Source: Gymnorhina tibicen (taxonomy: Eukaryota > Chordata > Aves > Passeriformes > Artamidae). Taken from it: a stretch of DNA of 64,000 bases. Of this stretch, positions 38,401 through 50,640 are shown one piece after another. The translations under genes were made by a program, and so were the position numbers. A model generated the notes under the pieces. It searched no databases and was not told where the DNA came from. It worked only from the letters and a program-made list of their open reading frames with translations. Each line of letters starts with the position of its first letter. Position 1 is the stretch's first letter. The stretch is from NCBI GenBank assembly GCA_013399875.1, contig VXAZ01001045.1, positions 715,346 to 779,345 of the forward strand, in the 5' to 3' direction.

Positions 38401-41400
38401 CACTGAATCTAATTCCTTAAGGTAGGTAAACATAAACTGAATTTAAAGTAAGTGGACAGCCTAGTGAAGGGACTATTTCCTCACCCAAAAATAAATCAGT
38501 GCCTCACGTGGCAGTGGTCACAAAGCGTATTTGCCATTGGCTGTGCACAGAGCGTGTTCTGAGGTATACTACCAGTACATCTGAGTGTCTGCACATAGAA
38601 GGAGGAGAACAGGGCAGTAGCTTCTGGGGCAAGAGAATTCAAAAATGGAATTATGACTTGGTTGGGAGGTACACTAACTCCAGCAGCCAAGGAAAAGTCC
38701 CACCTCCCATAGTGAGGAACAGCCTGGATGTGCAATACAACTCTGCTGCAATGGCGACTCAAGAAGCTGGCTAATTCTGCTTGATTAATTGCCCCCTCTC
38801 CTCTCTCCACCATTTCTGCTTCCTCATCAGAGTTGCTACTTCATATGTACCAGCACAGTACTATAGCTTTTCTGCCTAGATAGATCTAGGAGGTGAGACC
38901 ACCAGAATCATTGCAAAGAAAGAAAGGTCACAGTACTGTATGATAGCTGGCCTCCAGCTGCCTCCCTGCACTCCCCCGGCTGTCAGCATGTTCTCCCTGA
39001 CCATGCAGACATTCTGGGCTGAGTATCAGCCAGTTAATTTATTTCTACTCAACTCTTCTGCATAGATACAAACTTTTAAGAGCACACAGCCACAGAGAAG
39101 ACAGAATGTCTGACCCCTGGAGGTTCAACTCCCCAGCTTGTTGCATCCCAAGTAGGGAATATGCATATAAAACCTGAACCTGGAGCAGCATTACAGATCA
39201 GTGGTTTAGAGACCTTGTGACCCTGAGAATCACAATTCCTCCTCTCTCTTCTCCATCTGAAGATCTAATTACCACAGCCTTTGAAAAGGTTGAGCTTGGG
39301 AATCCATGACTGAAAGGGCCCACTGGAAGGGTGACTGCATTCAGTTTCACCTTTACTGCCAGCAACCAAGTGATAGATGACTTGCTCAGAAAGGTTCACA
39401 GAATGTGCATTCCACATGACAGTACAAATACAAAATTTTTCCTGTAATTTGTAACAATCAAACTGCAGTAAAATGAAAAAAAAAAGCAATTAAATTCACA
39501 TGCAGACAAGAAAGAAAACCAAGCTCATGACAAATATTGTAGGTTCCTGCAACAATGGGAAGTTAGAGAAATAAATGGAAGTTACATAGCAAGCCCATAT
39601 CACAGGAAAAGTAAAGCAGGATACAACACTTCATATGTTATCTGGGGATGCAGTCTCTTCTGTCCTAATCTTTCTGATAGTTTAAGGCTAAGTAGGACCC
39701 AGCCATTAAGCACTTTAGGATTTTCATTACAATGATGCTGCTAATCACCTGAACAGTTTGCCTGTGTGCAGCCAGTATTTTATTAGAAGACCAAAAAGTA
39801 CATCAACAAGCTAAGTCACAATCGATAAAGGAGAGTAAATGGTTCTCACTGACTTTAACAGAAGCAAAAATGGCCCTAAAGCATGATATTAAAGCTTCCT
39901 TTCCCAGCTTAAGAAACTTTGTTCTGTTGTACAATACCATCAATAAATACAGCAATTGACATCTAAAAGTATCAAAGCATTGCTCCCTTGTTCTCTCTTG
40001 TGTGCTTGGTTAGCTTTTCTAGAATTTCACCTCTCATTGCTGCTTAAGAACCTTTTTATAGTGCCTCATCTAAATTTATAGGTGACAAACGTGTATCTTC
40101 ACTTTATTCTCCTGCAGTGTAACACATTACCTTCCTTGCCATTGTAACTAACACACTTGTAACTGGTGGTCAATACCAAAATCTAGAAAACAGATGGCTC
40201 TTCAATCCCTGCTTGCTTGGCTGAGAGAAGACACATGTGATTGATTAAAAGAGCATATACTCCTTTTTAACTTATGTAATCAATAAAACATGACCTAGAT
40301 CAGGAGTTGCATGGTACTATTTAAGTACCTTAAGACATATGGCCATTTTCCATTTTGCACCTATAAAAACATGAACTGAAACAATACAATTTACCTAATC
40401 CATAATCATAAGGTGAAAAGCTCATGTTTGGTGACATCCAGCACTGTGAGCGGTTTCATTTTCTGAAGGCTTATAGGCTTAACTATAGCAACTGTTGTGA
40501 ATCTCAGCTGATACCTGAATTTACATTTAATTCTAAGTCATTCCAAGTAATTCTTTACTAATAGTGGGTTTAACAACTGTTCATGTAAATCACTATGAAA
40601 GCTTTTAAATTACTGGATTTATTCAAGTCTTTAGATTCTTTTCTAATATTCACGCCAAAATGGATTATAATTTGTTTATCCTCTTTGTCAAGGTGCCTGC
40701 AGAAAAAGAAAAATAAAGTCAGTCGTTTCTGTGTGAAACACATAATGCATCATGCTCCTATCAATGCCATAAAAAAATAGGTAAGTGAATCCATGCTTCG
40801 AGCACAATATGAAATAGTGAAATAGGAAACTGCAATTATTGAATCAAATGTATTACCTATGAAAACACTTAAGCATATTCTGAAGCTTTTACTCTCCAGG
40901 AAAGAACTCAGCCACATAAATTTCAGTGATGTACAAAACTTTCAGACTCAAAGTAAAGAAAATTCAACCAAATATACAAGTTAAAAAAAGATTAAGAGGA
41001 CCGAGTATGTAAAACATTGTGTTGCATACTTAATAACCCCATGGCACTTGAGTATTTTCACTTTATCTCACATTCAAGAACAATAAAACCAATGTGATTT
41101 TAACACATTATTACAAAACCAGAGAAAATAGGTTTGTTTGGGTTAAGAAGGGCTACCTATAGGCAGCTAATTTACAGTTGTTTAAAAACCTGGACATCCA
41201 GATATATATGTACCATATAACACGATATATCTGCTTTGGCATATGCCCAGATAGCAACTTTAATGAATTTTAAAAATGTACATGACGTTAATTGTGTTCT
41301 TCAAACTTATCAGGATTCAAGTCTAGTTACAGAATTACATCTTAGTTATCCAAGTTCATTCTTCTCAGTAAGTATACATCAGGTTGTAGGAATATAATTA

Positions 41401-43857
41401 ATTATTGGTGTTCATAGTTACTGTACCTCAACTACAATATGCTTCGCACAACTCTGAAGTTACTGAAATCCTCATAACTCAAAGCCAGCTTCAAATAAGT
41501 AATAAAAAATAGTAGCAAACAAAAAATCAATCACACAATTCTCAATCTCAAATTCTTTTCACTCCTTTTCAAAAAAAACCAACCCAACAACAAAACCAAA
41601 TACTACTGCTGAGTCATTTGATACAAATATTTAAGACAGCTCAAACAAAACTGAGATCAGCACATTCTCTTACTTATGTATCTAGAAAACTATGCTCCAC
41701 CATTAATTAAAAGTTGCTTGGACTTTAACTTCATTTCATTCTATTAGTAAAAAGACTTAGTCACGGAGAATAAACCTAAACAGTTGTCTATCTTGGAAAG
41801 ATTTTCCTGTGTTTGAACACAGCTTTAAAGAATCAAGTAAGCTAACATCACACTGATTATCACTGATGAGCCAGAGTAAAGCAAAGAAAATTGAGGTCAT
41901 CAGCCTGTCAGCAATGTGACAGTCTTGAAATGTGTACCATAGGATTTGTAACCCAGACCATTTAACCCTAAAAATGTTCAGCTTCTGTATTACATTTTAA
42001 TTTCGGGGGCTACTTTCATATAGATTGCCTGTGACTTATTTCCACTTTAAATACTCAAAAGTTTTGCAAAACCCCTATGTTTTCTCTGATGAACTGGTAA
42101 TTTACATGCTAAAAATAGCAATTTTCTCCCCTTTTTAGGAGGCTAGAGGCAAGAGAAGTCATGATCAAATACTTATACTTTTTTCTAATTAGAACAATAA
42201 ATCAAGGTAACAAGAAAAAGCTACATCCATTGAGTCACAAATAAAGGTTTTACTATGTCACCATAAACACAATTAAAAACCAGCTTTTTAGAATATTTGC
42301 TAATTAGAAAGTTTATGAATCCACCTCAGGTACAACTGTCATACAACATCGTTACCCATCCGCTTTAAATTTTTGTCACAACAGCCTATACTCTTACAGC
42401 GGAAACATATTCTCTCTTAGGACAGCACAATACTACCATTTTAAGTATTGAAATTACTATTCTTTTTAATTCCCTTTAACAGGTTAACACTTTTTTCGAC
42501 ATACTGTATTTAGGATTTTACCTTTCTATTGATTCTAGCTATGCTCCCACCTAAGTGAGCTACAAAAGAAACTATAAACATTTGCTGGAAACAAAACTGG
42601 AATATTGACTTGTTGCACAGTGTTTATTGCAGAAACAAAACAGCCACGGGCATTTTTAATACTCATATATTGTAAGGTTACAAAAAAAAGAAATCTGAAA
42701 GCTCAGGAGCCATTTTCTTAAATCTATGCAGGAACTAACAGATGTGTGTTATGACTACACATGGAATTTTTAAAATACGTTAAAGATACTGCGCACAATC
42801 CTTTTCCTAGCCTATGCAGACAGGGCCTAAGCAGCACTATCATTACAGAACAAGACAAGATGAAAAAAAGAGAAAACCAACCCAAAACTCAAAAAATTTT
42901 GTTTGAAAGTCAAGTTTTATTATTCAAAAGGTACAAGTAAAGGCCAAGGATGCTTTATTTGTTTTTTTTTTTTTATTTCCAGAATAGGAGAAGGTGTGAG
43001 GAGAATTCTGTGTCTACATTTCACACAAATGTAGGGTGAGTGTACTTTCAAGGGATAGGTTTGGGGGTAGGCAAAATGCTTAAAGAGGCCAAGTTAAAAT
43101 TCAAATATAGCTATGTGACACCTACAGTTAAGGCTTTAAAAACTAACTAACTTGCTAAAATAGTGAAGCGTTGCCAATTCAAATGAAGGCACTGTCAGGA
43201 AAAAAGAATTGCTGCAAGGCCTACCTACAAACGAGACAGGACTTCCCCTATGTGAAGCTGCAACTTAAGTACTGCCCTCACACAGAAAGGCATAGCAGTA
43301 CACATCTTCAAGCCAGTATGTCACCTTGGCAGCCTGATACAGCTCTTTTCATGTCTGCCTCTGCAACTGGTGCTTCAATGATCTTGATGCCCAAGGGAGA
43401 GTTACCTGCATGAAAAAATACAAAGGGGAAAACTGATGAGGTAAGTTCCCTCTTTCCCTCCCAACTGCCCAGTCGAAATCGGATGATGTGTCCACGCAGG
43501 AGGATTTTGCTTCAGCTCAGCAACAGTCGTGTTTCTTGAACTTCAGAACTTCTTAAATGTTTCAGAAAAAAAACCACAACACCCAAATCATCCTTTGATT
43601 AACTATTCTTGCACTCAGCAATCCATAAGAGATGGATTTACTCTTTCCTCACAGATTTTTTTCCCCCATTACTTTACTCTTCCCTCCCAGTTTTACACAG
43701 ATTTACACCTTTTTGTTTCTGGCTTCAACTACAGTCTGGTGGTAATAACCCGTAAAATCTCCACACAGGTACTGAGAAGAGACACTGTCTAACGCATCAA
43801 CCTGAGAGCAACTCTTGTGTCTTTCCCGCCAGCAGCATCAAACGGGATTTAAAAATC

Positions 43858-44025
43858 ACAGAATAGGTCAGGTTGGAAGGGACCACCGTGGGTCGTCTGG
43901 TCCAACCTCCCTGCTCAAGCTGGGTCATCCCAGAGCACATGGCACAGAATTGCATCCAGGTGGTTCTTGAATATTTCCAGGGAGGTACACCCCCACACCC
44001 CCACAACCTCTCTGGGCAAGAAGCG
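43858..44025 (-). mobile_element. CR1 LINE 3' end beside the PUDP promoter
   Basis: The plus strand reads AATCACAGAATAGGTCAGGT, TTGGAAGGGACCACCGTGGG and GGTCCAACCTCCCTGCTCAA, then the CATCCCAGAGCACATGGCAC block, ending near AACCTCTCTGGGCAAGAAGC. It is a 5'-truncated CR1 3' end on the minus strand, about 70 bp before the CpG island begins and about 230 bp before the PUDP start codon. Confidence 0.9.
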
Positions 44026-44094
44026 CTGTTCTGCAAGAGAAGAGGCCCCAAGAAAAGAAATGCACTTTGCTTTAAAAGCGGAACAACAAAGCAA

Positions 44095-44930
44095 ACCTAA
44101 AGGTCCCGCTGGCCCGGCCCACCCCACGGGTGTGCCGCAACCGCCGCCCGTTCCCGACCGCCCCGTGCCGAACCCGGCCCGGCCCGGCCCAGCTCGCCCC
44201 GCGGCAGCTCCATCCGCCTGGGCTCCCGCCGCGCTCCGGCTGCTCTACCTCGCCATGGCCGCTTCCTCCCCCTCTTCGGCGGCCGCGCTGCGCCCGGTCA
44301 CTCACCTGATCTTTGACATGGACGGGCTGCTGCTGGGTGTGTAGCCTGCTCCCCCTCTCCCCTGCACGGCCGGGCCCCCGCTCGGCCCCGCGTCGGCGGG
44401 TTCCAGAGCCCCGCCAGGTCCGGCCCGGCTGCCCGCCGCCAGCTACGGCCCCTCGCTGTACGGGCAGCCTTTTTCTCTTCCCTTCCCCCTTCGCCTCCCG
44501 CGGCCTGGGCGGCCCAGCCTGCGGCCGCTCATTCACGGCCTCCTCGGTCTGGGCGAGCAGCCAGAACGCCCCGGGCGGCGCTGCTAAAATCAGAATGAAG
44601 GGATTAAAGCAACAGGAAACGAATTAATTCCTTCTCCTCCTTCCGCTACTTGCTGCTTTTCGGGGGCAGATTTCACCTTAAAGTAAAAGATCCGGGGCTG
44701 AACAGGGTGCTTGCTCTGGCTGGTGGGGGGCTGAGCGAGGTTGGGGTGGCTGTGGGGAGAGCGGTGAAGAGCACGTTGTGGCTGAAAGCCAGGGAAAGCG
44801 CGTGTGGAGGAGAACGGGCATCCAGTGTGGGGCTGAAGGACCCCCGGGCCGTGCACTGCCCAAGGCCGGGAGCAGCGAGTCCCGGAGGGCAGGACAACGC
44901 TCGGCAGCGTTTACAGCTACCGTCTCCAAA
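44095..44930 (+). promoter_or_regulatory. CpG-island promoter of PUDP
   Basis: Base composition changes sharply at about 44,095 from AT-rich to very GC- and CpG-rich. It stays so through the PUDP first exon and fades by about 44,930. CCCGG/GGCCC runs occur just upstream of the start codon (near 44,165-44,190) and no TATA box is evident. This is typical of a vertebrate housekeeping CpG-island promoter, so PUDP transcription probably starts between about 44,100 and 44,250; the exact start cannot be seen. Because STS lies head to head on the other strand, the island may also serve STS, which is inference only. Confidence 0.85.
44255..44336 (+). CDS. PUDP: Pseudouridine-5'-phosphatase, first coding exon
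   Basis: PUDP (HDHD1) is a cytosolic HAD-family phosphatase that dephosphorylates pseudouridine 5'-phosphate from RNA turnover. The exon encodes 27 codons starting MAASSPSSAAALRPVTHLIF and then DMDGLLL. D21 is the predicted nucleophile and D23 the general acid/base of HAD motif I (DxD). From PVTHLIFDMDGLLL onward it matches the mammalian protein, but the alanine/serine-rich leader is about seven residues longer than in human. The start has a strong context (CGCCATGG). Donor CTGG|GTGTGT leaves phase 1, so the next exon should begin by completing an aspartate codon. No second exon was recognised before the window end, giving an intron of at least 19.6 kb. The reading frame is also open upstream to 43,967, but the human start and the strong context favour 44255. 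Confidence 0.93.
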
Positions 44931-45445
44931 TGAAGAGCCTGGAAACCGCTCTGATAGTCTCCCAGTTTGGGTATTAGTAGACTTCCTGCTTTGCAGGGTT
45001 ATTCTGTATCCTGACACCTCCCGTGCTACAGCTCGACTGTATCTTGAGGTTTGAATAGTCGCTATAACTAGGACAGTTTTTAAGTCTGCTTTTAACTGTG
45101 TGCTGAATCAGGACCCTCTGCTAAGGAATAATGTAATATTTTGGTATGTGACTTAGTTTCTGAAATAGTCCATGTGAGTTGTCACACAAGAAGCAGTTTT
45201 GGATGTAGGTGAGCTCTTTAAAGGTGTGAACTGGAGGTGTGTGCCTTTCTGCAAAACCCAAATTGTTGCAGTTTCTGGGAGGGCTGCTGTGAAGTCTGAT
45301 GAATTACTCAGAGTAATTCATCACAGGTGAAGGTGATCCACACTTATCTTTTAAAACAAAAATGGCTATGCTATGCAAAACAGTGATTGAGTTACTTTAG
45401 TTCCATTTTCAGTTTCATCATTGGAGTCTCAAATAGCCTGGGGAT

Positions 45446-45493
45446 GCACACACACACACACACACACACATATGTGTGTGTGTGTGTGTGTGT
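45446..45493. repeat. Palindromic microsatellite (AC)n-ATAT-(GT)n
   Basis: About 12 AC/CA units run directly into about 10 TG units through a central CATATG, making a nearly perfect self-complementary block of about 48 bp in PUDP intron 1. Confidence 0.95.
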
Positions 45494-46916
45494 AATCCTG
45501 TAATCCAGAAGCAGTTATTTTAATTTCATTCTTAGAAGTTTCAGGAAAGCTTGTTTTAGTTACTACTGCTCTTTGTCAGAAGTTGGAAATCTGCTTCACA
45601 CAGACAATATTCATCTTAACAGGACAGTATTGGTAATGATACAGCTATGTGATTTCTTCTGTTTAAAAAAGCTGCATGTAAAGTGTGTATTGTATTTCAG
45701 AAATCTTTCAGCTGCGAGGAATTAAACTGAAATACTCTTCAAGTATCTTCCAGTACAAAGGAGTAAAAGTTACACTACCTTGGTGATTTTCATAATGTGC
45801 ACTTCATTTCAGAGGACTTCAGTATGTTTCATCTTCTGAATACTGGGACACCTTTAACATTTTTGGTGAACTTATTTGTTTCATGATGAGCAGTGGCCCT
45901 TGGGAGGGAAAAAGGCTACAGAAATATGCCCCAAATTACTTCCTTTCAAAGAGCACAAATAAAAGTTTTGGTATTAAATATCTATTATTACTAACTTTTT
46001 AAGTGCCCCCATAGTTGGTTGCATTTTTTAGAATCTCAAGCTTCAGGTTTCGCAGAAATTTTTCCCAGCAAAGTAGTGTCTGCAAATGTACGTTACTATT
46101 TTTAGAAGTTTTCACCTAAACCCTACTGATTTTATTGAACAAATATAAATTGATCTATAAATGATGAGAAAAATTGAGCATTAAATTCATCTGATGTAAT
46201 GTGCCATGAACTTGCTTTCTGTAATTGACATACTTGCTTCTGATTAAGGAAGGTAGGATATCTTCTGATAGAAAGATTTCCAAAATCTTTGGGAGTGTAA
46301 AATCCTTAAATGAGGTCTGATGTGTTTACAAGTTTCTTGAATTTGGAAACAATCCAAGTGTTATCCTGTAGAACCTGCATCTTTACTGGCTAGTGCTTGG
46401 CTGTGTGAAAGTGTTTGAGTCTGATCAACTGTTATTTTATCTCCCCCCACTCTGTAACATAATTGAGACTGATTAAGTTGTCCTTGAGTCCCACCTTGAT
46501 GTATCAGCTTACTTTCAATACGGAAGTTACTGCCTCTGAACTGCCTGTGGAAGTAGTTCACTCCTTTCATTCAGAGTCCCTCTGTATCATTGTTTCAAAT
46601 GTTATCTAACACCCTTTTCTCCAGCACGTATAATCAATGCAATCTACCCTTCCTTTTTTTTTATTACCTTATCTTTCCCTTTGAGCTCTTGGATGAAATC
46701 TTAGGGGTTTTGCCTGTTGTTCCAGTTGCCAGGAAGTTAACACACTGTAAAGTAATGCACTCATTTAGTAAGTGAAATATGTGACAGCACCTCTAGATAT
46801 CTTATTATTTAATAGGTAAAATTAATTGAAGGACTTTTTTTTTGTAGGAAACTCCCGCTGTAACAGAAAAACAGCCTTTGTGCTAATGTACAGCAGTTGT
46901 ATCCTGCTTTGTTATA

Positions 46917-47115
46917 CATAGAATAGTAGAATATCTCAGGTTAAAGGGACACATAAGGGTCATTGAGTCCAGCTCCTCACAGGACTTCTGAAAACTAAAA
47001 CAGAGGACTAAGAGCCTTGTTCAAATGCGCCTTGAACTCTGACAGCCTTGGTGCCGTGATGACTGCTCGGGAGAGCCTGTTCCAGTGACTGATCACCCTC
47101 TCATGCAGCTTCATT
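46917..47115 (-). mobile_element. CR1 LINE 3' end (about 200 bp)
   Basis: It begins CATAGAATAGTAGAATATCT with GTCATTGAGTCCAGCTCCTC. CCTTGAACTCTGACAGCCTT and GCCTGTTCCAGTGACTGATC follow, which are diverged CR1 3' UTR blocks. It is antisense to PUDP. Confidence 0.85.
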
Positions 47116-47483
47116 AATTAGCATAGTTGATTAGTGGTGCACTGCATAGTAGAAAACAGAGGAAAAGGAATAACTAAATCTTAACTTTTGTTGTACTGCT
47201 GTACTTTCTCAAAAAAACCCCAAAACAAACAACAGCAGAAAAACCCCAAGAAACCCCCCCAGCACTTCAATTAAAGAGTTACATTTCTTAAGTTAAATTT
47301 CTGCTTGATTTCTTACAGCAAATAATATCATTAAATGCTCAGAACAGTTGATTGCTTTTTCTTTAAATGTGGTAGTCTGTTCCTACAGAAGAGTACTATT
47401 CTAACCACTAGTATGTAGTATAGTTAAAAATATTAAACCTACTTAGGTGTTCACTTATCCAACACATAGTACAGGGTTAACAG

Positions 47484-47516
47484 ATAATAGTAATAATAAT
47501 AATAATAACAACAACA
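47484..47516. repeat. (AAT)n microsatellite grading into (AAC)n
   Basis: Repeated TAA units from about 47,484 change to ACA units before 47,516. Confidence 0.9.
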
Positions 47517-49594
47517 GAAACTAGAGATCTTTAATACCTAAATAAATCCTATTGTTATAGTTGCACAGTTTGATATCTGATCCTGGCATTTTAGCATATT
47601 GTAAAAACATGCAAAACCAATGCTAAAGATAGACAAGGAAAAATCTATTTAATTTGTACAAAATATGCAACTAGAGTAATGCCCCCCAGGATCTATCTTA
47701 CAAGCTTACTGAATAGGTTGCTTTTTAAGCTATGAGGAGTGGTTTTGTTATATAATTATAGCCAATAGCTACCCTACCACCAAAACACGAATAGGATTGG
47801 ATGTTGCCTTTGTTGATCTGTGCCTAAACTTACAGCGGAGTGAAAACATTTAAAATTCTCTACAAGCTCCATGTAGAATATTAACCTTTCCCAACTGACA
47901 AATGAACTTAGGAAAATGGCTGCAAAGATAAGATGTTTCTTAGCATTGTGCTTAAAGCTGAACTAGAGCTAAACTAACATGTAAGAACATGACACTTCAG
48001 TGTAGGAAGTTTAGTCATGTATTTATTTTTGTTTACATTTTTTGCTAGGAGTAGGGATTGGTTTATGTAAATTATTATCTTGGCCAGTGCCCCTTAGTGT
48101 TGGAAAACGGTATCTTTACATGAGATAAATTAGTGTGCTCAAGTAGATCAAAATGAGAGATGCCTCCTAAAGCAGCTTAGTTTTGCAAGATACCTTCACC
48201 ATAACTCAAAGTCATGTTGCACTGTACAGGCACAGGTATGCCAGCTTGTGACCATTTCTAGAGGGATGAGAAGTAGTTTAGGCAACTTGGATCAGAAGTT
48301 GCTGCTCTTGTAGCTGCTGTCTCCTTTGCGTGAAGACTGCTGTGTTTTGTGCCACTTCTAAGCCTCTCCTGCATGACTGGCCAGACAGGTCATCTCTGGT
48401 CTATAACACAGAAGAAATTAGCTTGCAGTTAAATTCGTTTTAGTGTTGTGAGATTCACAAGAATTTCAGCATGTTTTCTTTCTCCCCAATGTTACCTACT
48501 CATGTCACAAGGTCAGAAGTCAAAAATGTCCTCTTACTTTTATTTTACTGCACGAGTTGTCTAGGAGATGGCTGTTACAAGAAAACTGGTGAGAGTTCCA
48601 TTCTGGAGTTTGCTTATGTGCATGCTGTCTTTTATTTAAAACTGCTTCCTATTTCTTCTGCATCTAAGCGAATAACACCAAGTCAACTAAACATCAGTCC
48701 TCTCTAGATTGTCCTATGTTATGGGTTAAGTACAAGAATTAATCTTCTTAGGCTATAACCTGGCAATCTTGTGAGCCTGTTTTCTGCTCCTGCATAGTAG
48801 AAACTTACTTTCTTGTCATTCTCACTTTCCATCTGATTTTGGGAACAAAGAAGGAAGGAAAAATACTCTCCTGTGTTCTGTACTTGTAATTTGTTGCAAA
48901 ACTGAAGAGATTAAGGATATTACTAGATTAAAATACCCTATAGATGCTTCATGAGCAAATCTTGGACATAAGTAAAACAGCCTCCTCACTGAGAATTAAC
49001 TAACTATAAATAGAGTAAATAAGATTTGTCATATGCTTGAAAGCTAACAATTTAACAGCAAGAAAAATTTTGGCAATGACATAACAAATACACTAACCCA
49101 GAGTCTGACTTCGGTTATTACCTTGATTGATTTGCAAATTGCCCATCCGCATGGTTGTCTGTTGTTTGTGGTTAGAATAATCCAGAAACAGAGCTTAGTT
49201 CAGCATTGGTAGAACAGGGTTTTGTTTTTCTGGGTTTCTTTTTTGATTTCTGTGATGGCTACCACATTTCAAAATGCCGTGGGCAGCTTTAACAATGAAA
49301 ATTTTTTCTCCGCAAGAAATTAACCAAGGAATGCTCCCAAACTGAAAGATCTATGATTTGATTTTAATATTGCACAGAAATTACACACAAATGCAATGTA
49401 TTTTTGGTGCTTATTTATTAGTTGCCCCAGACCTAAGGCATTTGGTTATAAAAGAAGAAAAAAAAGATAAACCACATGCTGAACAAATTAATCCCAAGAG
49501 TTTTCCAGTTTCCCTTTTAATAATGTGGCTTTTGTTTTCTGACTGTTACACACTTGCAATTGCATAGAGAGCCTGTAGCAAGTGGAGAGGTATG

Positions 49595-49664
49595 TTTTGA
49601 AGGTGTAAAGTGGGAGTGTAGGTTTTTGAAGGTGTAAAGTAGGGAGGTGAAGGTGGGAGTGTAA
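49595..49664. repeat. Imperfect two-copy tandem repeat
   Basis: TTTTGAAGGTGTAAAGT occurs at 49,595 and again at 49,624. The shared GTGGGAGTGTA block follows each copy, and the second copy carries an insertion. Confidence 0.85.
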
Positions 49665-50622
49665 ACGTTTTGTTTAATGATTTTAGAGGTGCATACAGCA
49701 GTTTGGCAATTTATAAAAACTAGTTTCTTTCTATGCCTAAATGCAGATTTTCAAATCTGTTTGTAGATGATAAGGATTTTATATTTGTTGGATATGTAAA
49801 CTGTTTTGTGTGTAAAGTTCCAATTATTTTGCTTTGAATGTAGATAATAAGGTGTCATAAATGGAACAGTATTTCACACAAAGAAAAGGTGCACAGAATT
49901 TTCCATTATAATAACACAATTTCCAGCTGCTGTATTCCAATTTTCTTTTTACTTAAGAAGAAAAACAGCATTAACAACCCCGGATTTATTATTTTACATA
50001 CTGGCAATAGCTACACTGTGTACCATCTTGGACCCAGCTCTGCAGCTCTTGTTCTGAGTAGCTGTAAGTCATTCATGTAGCCTTGTTGTGAGTTGGCTAA
50101 TTGAGCTCTTGAGAGTGGAATTTTTCAGAACATCTTAATTTGGTTAGGGCGGTTTCTGCTCTCTGAATTCTGCTGGTATATTTTCTCTGAGACACAGTCC
50201 TGTTCTTGAGTACTGGAATTTATACTTCTAGTGTTGGAGGAGGAGGGGTGATTGTGGTTGTTCTTATTTTTAACTTTTTTTCTTTTATATTGGCAACAGA
50301 CCTTAATGGAGATGATAATTTTCACAATATGATCATTGCTCTTTTTAAGACCAGGAACTATGTTGACTAAAAACACGAAAGCAATTAAGCCAAATATCTT
50401 CTCCTTTCAAACTTTATTGCATTCATTAGGGACATCTCTGTCATGAAGTAGATACTGCCAGTGATTATTGCTTCTCCTATTATGTGTTCATGTACCTCTT
50501 CATATTGATACTAATTTCTTTCACAAAACTACTGGGAATTATATAACCAAGATCATATTTGTGTCTTACAATGATTCTCTCAGAGGCTCCTGACCTTGGC
50601 TTATCTCTTTTCACCCCCCTTT

Positions 50623-50640
50623 GATAATAATAATAATAAA
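50623..50640. repeat. (ATA)n microsatellite
   Basis: Six consecutive ATA/TAA units. Confidence 0.88.

Larger units (their letters stand above)
20910..43857. other. Region upstream of the STS coding exons (5' UTR intron and/or intergenic)
   Basis: No protein-coding gene was recognised over 23 kb. The recognisable content is a GTTT microsatellite (about 21.25 kb), a purine-rich stretch (22.0-22.5 kb), a CR1 copy (24.6-25.7 kb) and an LTR (28.7-29.5 kb). GC-richer patches at 32.25-32.5 kb and 38.5-38.8 kb remain unidentified. Since the first STS coding exon starts with an acceptor, part of this region is probably the STS 5' UTR intron; its upstream exon could not be placed. Confidence 0.75.

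Noticed and set aside
44072..44536. 154-codon minus-strand open frame in the CpG island
   Set aside because: Arginine/glycine-rich translation without a family. GC-rich DNA has few stops, so this is a shadow of the PUDP promoter and exon.
44650..45054. 134-codon plus-strand open frame just inside PUDP intron 1
   Set aside because: Lies in the GC-rich tail of the CpG island, has no recognisable domain, and an overlapping frame of similar length exists on the other strand.
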